Below, one piece after another: positions 15,873 through 24,032 of a stretch of 32,509 nt of DNA (position 1 is its first letter; the number at the start of each line of letters is the position of its first letter). The notes below the pieces were generated by a model. That model saw only the letters and a program-made list of their open reading frames with translations, was not told where the DNA came from and did no database searches. The DNA comes from a virus, in IMG/VR virus record IMGVR_UViG_3300025874_002134, positions 1-32,509 of that record. One strand, given 5' to 3'. The translations under genes were made by a program, and so were the position numbers.

Positions 15873-16615
15873 AACTTTTTATATTTTTCTAATATTGTTT
15901 TATTAAAATCCTCAAAACCTCCTAAATTACTAGTTGAATAATCAGAAACTCTGTATAGCCAATTAGGTACAGAATCATAATAACCTTTATACTCATTTAA
16001 TAATATTCGTGCCCAATATTCCATATCAGCAGCTCCTTTAAACTTTTTTAAATTTGGTTCACCGATTAATGTGTGTAATTCTTTTCTATAAACTGTACCT
16101 GGGGCAAGTAAAGCATTATTAGCTCTAGTAATCTCATTATTAATAACACCAAACCATTCTTTAAATCTATTTAATGGTTGGGAATAGTCAGGTTTGAACT
16201 CAACTGGGATCATAGGACCTTGTTGGTTTAATATTTCATCTGTCCTAATGCCATTTGCACTATAAAACATAATATCAGGATTCTTTAAATGCTGTATAGC
16301 TTTTTTATAAAAATCTGATGTAAATACGTCATCCTGTCCTGTATTATGGATTATATCTCCTTTAACTAAAGGTAAGGCTCCAACCCAACCCCCACTACAA
16401 ATACCCATTCCAAAATTAAAACTACTATAGTGGTATATTACTTTTTCGTTTATTAAATTTTTAATATCTTCAAAAATTTCTTTATCTCCCTTATCATTAA
16501 ATAAAATATACTGGTAATCTATACCTGCATCTTCTAAGGCATGGATGTTATATCTAACAGATTCATTAACATATGGGTTTGTTTTATATAAATTGTGTAT
16601 TATTGTAATTTTCAT
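15848..16615 (-). CDS. Glycosyltransferase family 2-like (GT-A)
   Basis: A 255-residue GT-A-like protein. The N-terminal MKITIIHNLYKTNPYVNESV resembles GT2 openings, GDIIHNTGQDDVFTSDFYK (about 90-108) places a DxD-like GQDD metal site, and FKGAADMEYWARIL (about 193-206) is the acceptor-side region. It lacks a transmembrane segment and should be cytosolic. It sits between a HAD-acyltransferase fusion and an epimerase, with a 4-base ATGA overlap to the former. Donor and acceptor are unknown. Confidence 0.75.
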   Translation of the reverse strand: MKITIIHNLYKTNPYVNESVRYNIHALEDAGIDYQYILFNDKGDKEIFEDIKNLINEKVIYHYSSFNFGMGICSGGWVGALPLVKGDIIHNTGQDDVFTSDFYKKAIQHLKNPDIMFYSANGIRTDEILNQQGPMIPVEFKPDYSQPLNRFKEWFGVINNEITRANNALLAPGTVYRKELHTLIGEPNLKKFKGAADMEYWARILLNEYKGYYDSVPNWLYRVSDYSTSNLGGFEDFNKTILEKYKKLWKEKMQS

Positions 16616-17367
16616 TGTGCTGGGTTTCCTTTTACTGTTGTGTTATCAGGTATATCTTTTGTTACTACTGATCCTGCTCCTATTATTACATTATTTCCTA
16701 TATTTACTGGTAAAATTGTAGCATTAGATCCAATTCTAACATTATTTCCTATTTTTGTTTTACGTTCTACCCAATTTGATTTTTCTTCAGTAAATTTATC
16801 ATTTACAAACATTACACCATGAGCTATAAAACAATTATCACCAATTTCTACACTTGAACATACAAAGGAATGTGACGAAATCCTAGTATTTTCGCCAATA
16901 ATGCTGCGTTCTTGTATTTCAACAAATGGACCTATAAATACATTATCTTTAATAACACAACCATATAAATTTACAGGTTGTATTATTTTAACATTTTTAC
17001 CCAAGATAACATTTGGCATATCATTAGGAAATATTTCTTCTATTCTTTTAGCTTTATCATCAATAACCATATCAAAACTTCCTTTATCTTTTCCAATTAT
17101 TAAATCATGAAATTTACATCCCCAAGTATTTAATTGTTTTAAAGTATGTTCTTTATAATCAATATTTGAAGATGATCCTCTTGCTGTCCAGTAAACTATT
17201 TTCCATCCTTCATCATATAATCTATTAATTTTAGAAATATTTTTAGGATTAGGTTGGGATAAGTTATATTTTCTTACGTCATCATAAAAACATATAGTTT
17301 CATCAATATCAACATAAGCTGTTTTTTGTTTATCTGAATATAATTTTGCTGTTTTAAATTTTTGCAT
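16612..17367 (-). CDS. Fusion: HAD phosphatase domain + hexapeptide acyltransferase
   Basis: A 251-residue two-domain protein. Residues 16-110 are a HAD hydrolase of the capsule-cluster type: YVDIDETICFYDD (motif I, D-x-D-x-T), YWTARGSSS (motif II), and DKGSFDMVIDDKAKRI (motif III/IV). Residues about 118-251 are a left-handed beta-helix: VILGKNVKI, CVIKDNVFIGPFVEI, SVEIGDNCFIAHGVMF, TKIGNNVRIGSNATILP, VNIGNNVIIGAGSVVTKD and DNTTVKGNPAQ, similar to WbpD/WlbB N-acetyltransferases. The catalytic residues of both halves look intact. It may pair dephosphorylation and acetylation of one sugar intermediate; that link is inference. Confidence 0.85.
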   Translation of the reverse strand: MQKFKTAKLYSDKQKTAYVDIDETICFYDDVRKYNLSQPNPKNISKINRLYDEGWKIVYWTARGSSSNIDYKEHTLKQLNTWGCKFHDLIIGKDKGSFDMVIDDKAKRIEEIFPNDMPNVILGKNVKIIQPVNLYGCVIKDNVFIGPFVEIQERSIIGENTRISSHSFVCSSVEIGDNCFIAHGVMFVNDKFTEEKSNWVERKTKIGNNVRIGSNATILPVNIGNNVIIGAGSVVTKDIPDNTTVKGNPAQ

Positions 17368-17655
17368 TTACCAAATGTTAATTTTACCTCTTAATATATC
17401 CCAAAACATCATCCAATCTGCTAATTTAGCCTTAAGTGGATCATGGAAAGCAGCAGGTTCATTCTTTTCAAAAAGATAATGTCCAGTCCAAGCAAAAGGG
17501 TAAATAATAAAGGGTATAATTGGTATTAAGTATAATATTCTATATCTTAGTATTAATATAGTAAAAATGATAGTAATACACTGACCTATAAAATGTAGTC
17601 TAATACAATTAATATTCTTATGTAATTTTAAATATTTTTTATAATAATCCTTCAT
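17368..17655 (-). CDS. DUF962 / Mpo1-like membrane protein
   Basis: A 95-residue protein matching the DUF962 (yeast Mpo1, YGL010w) family along its full length. YLKLHKNINCIRLHFIGQ (8-25) holds the conserved H-x(n)-N-x(n)-H motif and AWTGHYLFEKNEPAAFHDPL (about 54-73) the second histidine set. DWMMFWDILRGK ends the protein. Two hydrophobic helices (about 22-38 and 41-55) predict membrane insertion. Mpo1 is an iron-dependent dioxygenase in fatty-acid alpha-oxidation; bacterial members are mostly uncharacterised. Its role in a phage carbohydrate block is unknown, perhaps lipid or membrane modification. Confidence 0.82.
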   Translation of the reverse strand: MKDYYKKYLKLHKNINCIRLHFIGQCITIIFTILILRYRILYLIPIIPFIIYPFAWTGHYLFEKNEPAAFHDPLKAKLADWMMFWDILRGKINIW

Positions 17656-18271
17656 AATAATTATTTTGTTTTTCTTGTCGTTTAATATCTTTTGGGTGAT
17701 ATAAAGCTAATTCTTCCTGAGAGGGTAAAGGAGAGTATTGTAAAAAGCCTTCTAGTTTTTCATGTACTTTATTTACCCATTTAATCTCTGGTATATTTTT
17801 CCAAATACGCCATTGATAATCTGGCCAATTTACATAACCTTTTTCATTTATATTCCATCCCCATTTTTGAATATGTTCTTCTGTTAACCCATCTACAGTA
17901 TTAACTCTAGGAACTAAATAAACTTCATTATCTGGGTTAGATTTTAATATAGCTGGGAGGTTTTCTATTAAACTATTATGTGGATATTCATCTGCATCTA
18001 TTTGGAATATATAATCACCATTGCATAATTTAGTTAATAAATTCTTCCAATCAGCAAAGTGTCCTTTAAAATTATCTTCAACCAACTTAATATAATCTTC
18101 AGAACTTAGTTCATGAAGGTAGCTTAGTAATTCAGATGTAGGTTTATTTTTACTTAGATCAACTAATACTACAATTTCATCCTGTTGTCTTTTATTATTT
18201 AACAATAATGAGAGGAGTTTCTGTATTTCAAGAAACTCATCACATACTGTTATTGCATAACTTATTTTCAT
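17639..18271 (-). CDS. Glycosyltransferase family 2 (GT-A)
   Basis: A 210-residue compact GT2 protein. MKISYAITVCDEFLEIQKLL is the nucleotide-binding start, and GDYIFQIDADEYPHNSLIENL (about 90-110) gives the DxD metal site as DAD. VNWPDYQWRIWKN and VHEKLEGF match the WaaE/KdtX-like GT2 subgroup that extends lipopolysaccharide cores. The gene is preceded by an exact TTCGTATATT at 18296-18305, so it may begin a new transcript that reads through the sugar block. It overlaps the DUF962 gene by 17 bases. Confidence 0.85.
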   Translation of the reverse strand: MKISYAITVCDEFLEIQKLLSLLLNNKRQQDEIVVLVDLSKNKPTSELLSYLHELSSEDYIKLVEDNFKGHFADWKNLLTKLCNGDYIFQIDADEYPHNSLIENLPAILKSNPDNEVYLVPRVNTVDGLTEEHIQKWGWNINEKGYVNWPDYQWRIWKNIPEIKWVNKVHEKLEGFLQYSPLPSQEELALYHPKDIKRQEKQNNYYEGLL

Positions 18272-18277
18272 ATTGTT

Positions 18278-18721
18278 TTATTCTGGTAATACCCCAATAT
18301 ACGAAAGAGCATCTAGGTAATCACGTTCTTTGAATGATTTTATTGTAGACATATCCATTTTATGTGTTTGTCCTTCTACTTTAGCCTCATCTTCCCCCTC
18401 TAAAGGTATAGCTTTTACAGCCGACCAACTCCATTCTTCTGCATTAGCCCCAGCAGCAAATACCATACCTTTATCTTGAAGGTTAATTGTATTTGGAATC
18501 CAAATTAATTTTGTTTCAGGATCTTCCCAAGATATGTCTTTATATATTTCTGGTAAAGTGCTAATTTGTTCAATATAAAATTCTGAGTCTTTTTTCATTA
18601 GGGTATTAGTCCAAAACCCACAAGATAAACTAAGAAAATTAGTTATATCTTTATTTATTTCCGTTTTATAACAAAGATCTCCTCCTGATTTAGGGCAGTC
18701 TATAATAGTATCTGAGTTCAT
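18278..18721 (-). CDS. Hypothetical protein
   Basis: A 147-residue acidic protein with three cysteines near the N-terminus (CPKSGGDLC, then LSCGFW). A partial metal site is possible but not convincing. The middle part, ETKLIWIPNTINLQDKGMVF and EEWSWSAVKAIPL, is beta-like. No family was recognised. It is placed between a glycosyltransferase and a GT-A gene with tiny gaps. The promoter-like motif lies inside its last codons. Confidence 0.65.
   Translation of the reverse strand: MNSDTIIDCPKSGGDLCYKTEINKDITNFLSLSCGFWTNTLMKKDSEFYIEQISTLPEIYKDISWEDPETKLIWIPNTINLQDKGMVFAAGANAEEWSWSAVKAIPLEGEDEAKVEGQTHKMDMSTIKSFKERDYLDALSYIGVLPE
18296..18305 (-). promoter_or_regulatory. TTCGTATATT promoter-like motif inside a coding end
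   Basis: An exact copy on the minus strand within the last codons of the gene at 18278-18721, 24 bases before the ATG at 18271. It could start an internal transcript for the distal sugar genes. Confidence 0.5.
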
Positions 18722-18726
18722 TTATT

Positions 18727-20016
18727 TTATTTTTGAAGTTTAGGTAATTTTAATTTTGGCAATTCTAATTTAACTTGTTTAGGGAATTCAGGGATATTTT
18801 TATCTAAAACCTTTTCTATTAATTCCTTCATTTTTTCCCAACTAAAATTAGTTTTAGCATAGTGTCTTTGCTTTTTAGATCTTTGTAGATACTGTTTATA
18901 ACTCTTATAAACTTCTTTTAAAGCACTAATACCTTGTTTTTGGTTTACTTGAAACCATTGAGATTCTTGTATTAACCAATTATTAGCTGCTGATGGGTGG
19001 ACATTCTCTAATTTCCCAGATAATAATACATTATATTCAGAATGTAAAAAATCAATATGACCACTCCACCCAGATGCTATAATTGGTTTACCAGTTAAAC
19101 TAAACTCTAATAAAGGACGACCAAATCCTTCCCCCTTAGTAAAACTCACCATTGCTTTAACTTTAGAATGATTATATAGTTCATTTATTTCAGAATCATC
19201 AAATTCTCCATTTAGTAAATAAATATTTGGTAATTTAGCATCTCCATAATTATCCCTTAAAACTTTAATTTTATCTAAAATGGAATCTCTACTAATATAA
19301 GAAGCAACCCCAGCTGATGCCTTTAATATTAGAGCGGGTTTTTTACCTACTTTATGTCTAAATGCATCATAAAAAGATTTAACTAATACCCCAACATTTT
19401 TTCTATCATGACCTAAATCACCTTGCATCCAATGACCAACAAATAAATAGCAAAATTCTTCTTTAATATCTTTTAGATCAATAGTTTTAATTTCTGATTG
19501 TTTGATAGGTTTATAGGTTGATAAATTTGCTCCTTCAAATATAACTTCAATAGGTTTTTCTAATTTTACAACCCCAACAACCTGACCTGTTCTTTGATCC
19601 TTTTTTTCGTAAGTCATTTTTTCAAAGGTATCCTTAGCAAATTTAGAAGAAACCCAATTCATATCCATTCTATTTAACCCTTCAACCCATTCAGGCTTAC
19701 AAGCAGTAGATTCAATTCCTGCAGTTATACCAATATTATACCTCCCAACAGCCTGAAATTCATTTGGTATAGTAATTTGAGCCCAAATTTCAGGTTGGGT
19801 TTTTTGCCAATCTTGTGGAGCTATGTGATTTAATAAGAATGACCATTCAGGGTGGTCTTTACAAAAACCCCATGAAGTTTCTCCCCATTTTTGGGGTAAA
19901 AGTTGGACTTCATATTTATTTAATTCTATTATTGCTTTGATTTTATCTCTAGAATGAGCTCCATATCCGGAGTAGGAATCAAAGGGTGCTGATATTACAA
20001 ATCTTGGTTTACTCAT
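18727..20016 (-). CDS. GT-B glycosyltransferase (GT4-like)
   Basis: A 429-residue protein. The N-terminal half has FVISAPFDSYSGYGAHSRDK (5-24), a glycine-rich acceptor-side loop. The C-terminal half has VSFTKGEGFGRPLLEFSLTG (about 288-307), with the E-x7-E-like donor-binding segment, followed by KPIIASGWSGHIDFL. This is a retaining GT-B enzyme of the GT4 type. A basic C-terminal tail rich in K, L and P follows. It is paired with another GT-B gene with a one-base overlap. The sugar is unknown. Confidence 0.85.
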   Translation of the reverse strand: MSKPRFVISAPFDSYSGYGAHSRDKIKAIIELNKYEVQLLPQKWGETSWGFCKDHPEWSFLLNHIAPQDWQKTQPEIWAQITIPNEFQAVGRYNIGITAGIESTACKPEWVEGLNRMDMNWVSSKFAKDTFEKMTYEKKDQRTGQVVGVVKLEKPIEVIFEGANLSTYKPIKQSEIKTIDLKDIKEEFCYLFVGHWMQGDLGHDRKNVGVLVKSFYDAFRHKVGKKPALILKASAGVASYISRDSILDKIKVLRDNYGDAKLPNIYLLNGEFDDSEINELYNHSKVKAMVSFTKGEGFGRPLLEFSLTGKPIIASGWSGHIDFLHSEYNVLLSGKLENVHPSAANNWLIQESQWFQVNQKQGISALKEVYKSYKQYLQRSKKQRHYAKTNFSWEKMKELIEKVLDKNIPEFPKQVKLELPKLKLPKLQK

Positions 20017-21458
20017 TAGTATATAATTTTATGGTTTAAAAATTTACCTTTATAATCGTTAGTATTAATTACTTCATATTTTTCTCTTGGTTCCCAAGTA
20101 TCAAATAATGTATCTAAGGCATCAATAACTTTTTCTGCTTGGTGTTTAGAATTAAATCCAGCTTCTTCACTTAAAGCCCATTCTCTTCCTTTTAACCCCC
20201 TTCGTTTTAGTTCTTTTCTACCTAAGTTGTAACATTCTTTTATTCTTTCCATAGCATCTTCCCATCTACATCTATCATCAAAAATATAAGGTGTAGGTGG
20301 AGAACCTTGGATTGATCTGCTAGTTGGGTAAACTGGAAATGCCCATTCACCATGTTCTTTATAAGTTCCTCTATGGTTAGAAGGTACATCAGCACTTGGT
20401 GTAAACCATTCTCCATTTTCATCTACAAATCTCATTTGGTCTTGCATACCTCCAGTAACATTAGCTATAATGGGTGTACCAGCTAACATTGCTTCTGTAT
20501 TTGCTAATCCCCAACCCTCATTAGAAGTAAGTAAAATATGGGCATCCGCTATATTATATAACCAATTTAACTGTTGTTCTGATAGTCTTTGGTCTATAAA
20601 AATTACATTATTTTTATATTCTTCTTCTAAAAGATATTCTTTTACTTTAAGTAAATCAGTTCCAGCATCTGTTATTTTTTCTGTTTTTAAAACCATATAA
20701 CATTCTTTAGCTTCGTCTTTTGGTAAAGAATCTAAAAATGCTCTAAATGCTAACATAGCATCAGGAATTTGTTTTCTTCTAATATTCCTAGAGTTGAAAA
20801 ATAAAGTAAATTTAGGCTTTTTATTCCCAAATAGAGATATTTTAAAATTATTATAATCTAAATCATTATCATCTGTAATAGGGAAGAAATTAGTAATATC
20901 TTTTCCATGAGGTATATATCTAAATATTTTATTACCTTCATGACCTTTTAATACTAATTTATTGATATTAACAGTTTGTTTAGATATACCCATTAATAAA
21001 TCACATGCCTCGTAATATGGTCTATTATACATTGGAGCAGGGTAATCATCCCAAATATTTAAGTAAGAAATTGGAATATTTTTTCTAATCTCTTGTTCCA
21101 TATTCCAAATATGCATAAAATATCTTGGGTCTGTAAATAAAAATAAAGCATCTGGTTTTTCTAATTCTATTATTTGCCGTATCGCCTGTGTACTCCCATA
21201 ACCATCAGTAGGGTATAAAATAACAGAAGAATCTTCTAATCCAGATAACTTATTAGTACTATCAGATAAATCTAATCTTTTATTTTTTTCCGGGTGATTA
21301 ATTGACCCAGCAATTTGGACCCAATTAAAATGTTGGGCTGTATGTATTACAATTTCTTTTGCTACTGTAGCTACACCAGAATGTACTCTAATATCATCAC
21401 ATATTAAAAGTATTTTTTTTCTTTTATCCTTAGGGATATACTTAAAGTCTTTATTCAT
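20016..21458 (-). CDS. GT-B glycosyltransferase (GT4-like)
   Basis: A 480-residue GT-B protein. KKILLICDDIRVHSGVATVA (13-32) is the N-terminal glycine loop, TLFFNSRNIRRKQIPDAMLA (about 219-238) carries the conserved R and K that bind donor phosphates, and LTSNEGWGLANTEAMLAGTP (about 313-332) is the E-x7-E region. It is first in the carbohydrate block and overlaps the small ribbon-helix-helix-like gene by 8 bases. It is probably cytosolic and acts on a glycan or virion protein; the acceptor cannot be predicted. Confidence 0.87.
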   Translation of the reverse strand: MNKDFKYIPKDKRKKILLICDDIRVHSGVATVAKEIVIHTAQHFNWVQIAGSINHPEKNKRLDLSDSTNKLSGLEDSSVILYPTDGYGSTQAIRQIIELEKPDALFLFTDPRYFMHIWNMEQEIRKNIPISYLNIWDDYPAPMYNRPYYEACDLLMGISKQTVNINKLVLKGHEGNKIFRYIPHGKDITNFFPITDDNDLDYNNFKISLFGNKKPKFTLFFNSRNIRRKQIPDAMLAFRAFLDSLPKDEAKECYMVLKTEKITDAGTDLLKVKEYLLEEEYKNNVIFIDQRLSEQQLNWLYNIADAHILLTSNEGWGLANTEAMLAGTPIIANVTGGMQDQMRFVDENGEWFTPSADVPSNHRGTYKEHGEWAFPVYPTSRSIQGSPPTPYIFDDRCRWEDAMERIKECYNLGRKELKRRGLKGREWALSEEAGFNSKHQAEKVIDALDTLFDTWEPREKYEVINTNDYKGKFLNHKIIY

Positions 21459-21651
21459 TTTCCTTTATTTCGAGATTAATTTGATTAGTAATTTGTTTAC
21501 GAAAATCTTCATCTGTAAGATACAAAAATAGACTGCGGTCTGCAAGTTTTTGGAATGAAAATTTACGTTTTACACATTCAATTTTAAAATTCTCGAATAA
21601 ATCGCTTTTGACTTTAACACTAGTTAGTGTCATTGATTTTTTATTGGTCAT
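21451..21651 (-). CDS. Small ribbon-helix-helix-like (Arc/MetJ fold) protein
   Basis: A 66-residue protein starting with a beta-strand-like TLTSVKVKSDLFENFKIEC (8-26), then a helix and FSFQKLADRSLFLYLTDEDF (about 31-50). This strand-helix-helix pattern fits a ribbon-helix-helix DNA-binding dimer, which often autoregulates. It is first in the unit that leads into the glycosyltransferases and has a leader with AAATAAAGACT before its ATG. It may regulate the sugar block, by inference from position only. Confidence 0.6.
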   Translation of the reverse strand: MTNKKSMTLTSVKVKSDLFENFKIECVKRKFSFQKLADRSLFLYLTDEDFRKQITNQINLEIKENE

Positions 21652-21678
21652 AGTCTTTATTTATTAAAACATTATTTA

Positions 21679-21692
21679 TATATACGTATGTG
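21679..21692 (-). promoter_or_regulatory. Possible promoter element before the sugar block
   Basis: The minus strand reads CACATACGTATATA followed by TAAATAATG, 27 bases before the ATG at 21651. It contains CGTATAT like the main motif, and overlaps a T4-late-like TATAAATA. It is a plausible start of the RHH-glycosyltransferase transcript. Confidence 0.4.
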
Positions 21693-21696
21693 GAAT

Positions 21697-22698
21697 CTAT
21701 GAAAAATGTTCACCTGCTCCACATAATTCTTTATCTTTACTATAAGGGCAAAAATTACAATTCCATTTAGATGGTGATTTGTGATAATCTGCTTCTTTTA
21801 TCTTTCCACTTGAGTTAAAACATTCATTAATAAAATCATTAATAGCATTTTTTGCTCTTGATAATTTAATTTTACCACTTGGTGGAACAAACTGTTGTAC
21901 TCTATAAGCCTGATATGGTGACATAAGTTTTTCATCATCAGGATCTAATACTTTTCTTTTAAGAATAAAAAATTCAATTTCAATCTTATCTAAAGGTATT
22001 CCATATTGTTCTGAAAAGTATTGTTTGTATAATAATAATTGGAATTGTTTATTTTCATCTTTTTTAGCATAATCATTCCAACCACTAGTACTTGTCTTTA
22101 TGTCAATTATTTTAAATGTCTCCGTTGCTTCATGATATGTAACAACATCAAGGTACCCCATGTATAATATGTTATTTAACATTTTATTTGGTGCGACTAC
22201 AATAGGTATTTCACAACCTACTAAATATGTACCTTTTTTACTAAAATATCTGCTACGTTTTTTCTTAAACCATTCTAAAATTGCAACCCCGTCTTCAAAA
22301 AATTCTCTCATTTCAGTTGCATCCGAAAAATGTTCTGAATTGTTTGATTTGTATTGTTTTTGATACTCACCTATATATTTTTCTTGGAAATATTCTTGTA
22401 TATTTATTTCTCTATCTGCCGCTGCAAAAGATTTTTCATATGCTACATCCAAATAGTGTTGCATCGCTTCATGGACAGCTGTTCCAAATACAGTATGGAT
22501 AGAAGATGTAAACCGTTTGATTTTATCTTTATACTGTAGTTTCCAACGATGAGGGCATCCTCTAAATATAGACATCTGAGAATATGAAATATTCTTTTGA
22601 TATGCATAATTAACAGGTGAGGGAGGATTATTCCTTATTTCCTTTACTATTTTAGGTAATTTTTTCGCCAAACTATTTTTTCCATTTATTTCTACCAA
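21697..22698 (-). CDS. PD-(D/E)XK nuclease, Cas4/RecB-like with probable Fe-S cluster
   Basis: A 333-residue nuclease. ISYSQMSIFRGCPHRWKLQY (38-57) is the usual N-terminal RecB-family motif with one cysteine, FGTAVHEAMQHYLD gives the active-site histidine, and YLDVVT and FKIIDIKTSTSGW (about 193-205) supply the D and D-x-K catalytic residues. KWNCNFCPYSKDKELCGAGE at the end has three cysteines. One plus three cysteines match the 4Fe-4S arrangement of Cas4 and AddB. It probably acts in DNA end processing. No ATG fits the start: the frame opens with TTG at 22698 (26-base overlap) or TTG at 22671, one base after the upstream stop. Confidence 0.85.
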   Translation of the reverse strand: MVEINGKNSLAKKLPKIVKEIRNNPPSPVNYAYQKNISYSQMSIFRGCPHRWKLQYKDKIKRFTSSIHTVFGTAVHEAMQHYLDVAYEKSFAAADREINIQEYFQEKYIGEYQKQYKSNNSEHFSDATEMREFFEDGVAILEWFKKKRSRYFSKKGTYLVGCEIPIVVAPNKMLNNILYMGYLDVVTYHEATETFKIIDIKTSTSGWNDYAKKDENKQFQLLLYKQYFSEQYGIPLDKIEIEFFILKRKVLDPDDEKLMSPYQAYRVQQFVPPSGKIKLSRAKNAINDFINECFNSSGKIKEADYHKSPSKWNCNFCPYSKDKELCGAGEHFS

Positions 22699-23149
22699 CC
22701 AGTAAACCTATTATCCCATAATTAGCTATATCTATAAAAGTATCTTGCATACCTTCACCTTCAACAAATGATCTACCATTAATTAATAGGTTTTTTAAAC
22801 GTGATATTTTATCAGTTAACCTAATACACAACCCAGTTAGTGAAAATTGTTTATCATCGCTATTATTAACGATATCTCCACCTAAAGCAATGTTATTTAA
22901 TCCATAATCCATATGTTTAGCTGCAAACATTTCATACATTTCTTTTTGAATTTGTTTAAATTCTTTAGATAATTCAGGGTATTCTTTTTCAAATACCTTA
23001 ATTGTTAATTTTTCTGAAATGCCTGATTTGGCATTCATAATTTCTCTATCGCTCATAACTTTTTCTAATTCCTTTTTTATTTCTGCTTTAGCATCAATAC
23101 CAAAATGGGTTGGGTTTTCTTGAAAATATTTTGATATTGAACTACCCAT
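22673..23149 (-). CDS. DUF1599 (Nmad1-like) protein
   Basis: A 158-residue helical protein. KHMDYGLNNIALGGDIVNN (about 88-106), then LTGLCIRLTDKISRLKNLL (about 114-132) and DTFIDIANYGIIGLLVGRNKW (135-155) match DUF1599, also called nucleotide modification associated domain 1. The DIANY and E-rich helices recall all-alpha NTP pyrophosphatases. Family members are common in T4-like phages and are thought to act on nucleotides. It lies in the replication block, overlapping neighbours by 8 and 26 bases. Confidence 0.82.
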   Translation of the reverse strand: MGSSISKYFQENPTHFGIDAKAEIKKELEKVMSDREIMNAKSGISEKLTIKVFEKEYPELSKEFKQIQKEMYEMFAAKHMDYGLNNIALGGDIVNNSDDKQFSLTGLCIRLTDKISRLKNLLINGRSFVEGEGMQDTFIDIANYGIIGLLVGRNKWKK

Positions 23150-23378
23150 TAATTTGTGATTTTGATTTAAACTTACTGTAATATGTGTTTAGGCAAGTAA
23201 TTCTGTCATCAGCATCAACTAACATTAAAAGCGCTTCCTCAGCATTTTTATAAAAGTCTCCTGTTGAATGGTCACCAATACCAACTCCTTTATTGCCTAA
23301 TAAATCTAATGATAATAATGCTTTAGCTTTATCTGCTTCTGCAGAAGTCATAAACATAGTGTATAATTCTTTTGTCAT
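23142..23378 (-). CDS. Small hypothetical protein
   Basis: A 78-residue protein with no recognised family. The N-terminus is helical, the middle GNKGVGIGDHSTGDFYKNAE is glycine-rich, and AEEALLMLVDADDRI is another helix. It overlaps gp62 by 4 bases (ATGA) and the DUF1599 gene by 8. A one-mismatch copy of the promoter-like motif (23424-23433) lies inside the gp62 gene about 45 bases upstream. Confidence 0.65.
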   Translation of the reverse strand: MTKELYTMFMTSAEADKAKALLSLDLLGNKGVGIGDHSTGDFYKNAEEALLMLVDADDRITCLNTYYSKFKSKSQING

Positions 23379-23788
23379 TTTAATAGGGGTTTTATTTCTT
23401 TTTTATTTAATCCTCTATTCGATAATATACGATTTATTTCTACGGGAGCCAACATATTTATATATTCTTTTGATTCTTTATTGGAACATTCAAAATAATT
23501 TTTAATATGGTCTACTAAATCTTTATTTGGTTGTTTTACCTTAGATTTAATATATTTACTCCATTTATTATTTTTAGGAATAAACTCTTTATAAATAGAA
23601 TATATCATTCTTTTTTCTTGTGGTGGAAAATCTTGTACATAATTAACCACTTCAATATAGTCAGGGTTCATAGATATAAACCTATGAACCATATAACTAT
23701 TCCAAACCTCCCAATCTTTATCTGTAAAAGATTCAACTGGGGGTTTGGTGGTATTAATTGCTTTTAACCAATCAAAAATAGAATTCAT
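23375..23788 (-). CDS. 62: Clamp-loader small subunit (T4 gp62-like)
   Basis: A 137-residue protein resembling the small, divergent T4-like clamp-loader subunit. It opens NSIFDWLKAINTTKPPVES (2-20), contains WNSYMVHRFISMNPDYIEVV (about 29-48) and IYSIYKEFIPKNNKWSKYIK (about 62-81), and ends in helices. T4 gp62 joins gp44 to open and place the gp45 sliding clamp. Its position after the gp44 gene, with one small gene between, follows T4 logic. The family is weakly conserved, so the call leans on both motifs and context. Confidence 0.82.
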   Translation of the reverse strand: MNSIFDWLKAINTTKPPVESFTDKDWEVWNSYMVHRFISMNPDYIEVVNYVQDFPPQEKRMIYSIYKEFIPKNNKWSKYIKSKVKQPNKDLVDHIKNYFECSNKESKEYINMLAPVEINRILSNRGLNKKEIKPLLK

Positions 23789-24030
23789 TAAAGGATATGA
23801 TCTTTATATTCTTCTCTTAATTCTTTCGGAATTGATGATTCTAGTATTTTTTTACTTGTTGCATCATAAAATACAGGAATAGGTAAAAGTGCATCTTCAT
23901 CTGTACCCATTACAAATTTAGATACTGTTCTTAATAATACTCCTTGGGTAAATAAAACACCCCCATCAAAATTTTCGATAGATGTTGTGTTTTTTAAATC
24001 AATTGGTGGTTGTTGGACTTGCTGTTGCAT
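23788..24030 (-). CDS. Small hypothetical protein between clamp-loader genes
   Basis: An 80-residue acidic protein with a Gln-rich start (MQQQVQQPP), a beta-rich middle (GGVLFTQGVLLRTVSKFVM) and a charged helical end. No family was recognised. It starts 2 bases after the gp44 stop and overlaps gp62 by one base, so it is made with the clamp loader. It could be a replication accessory; nothing further can be shown. Confidence 0.65.
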   Translation of the reverse strand: MQQQVQQPPIDLKNTTSIENFDGGVLFTQGVLLRTVSKFVMGTDEDALLPIPVFYDATSKKILESSIPKELREEYKDHIL

Positions 24031-24032
24031 AA

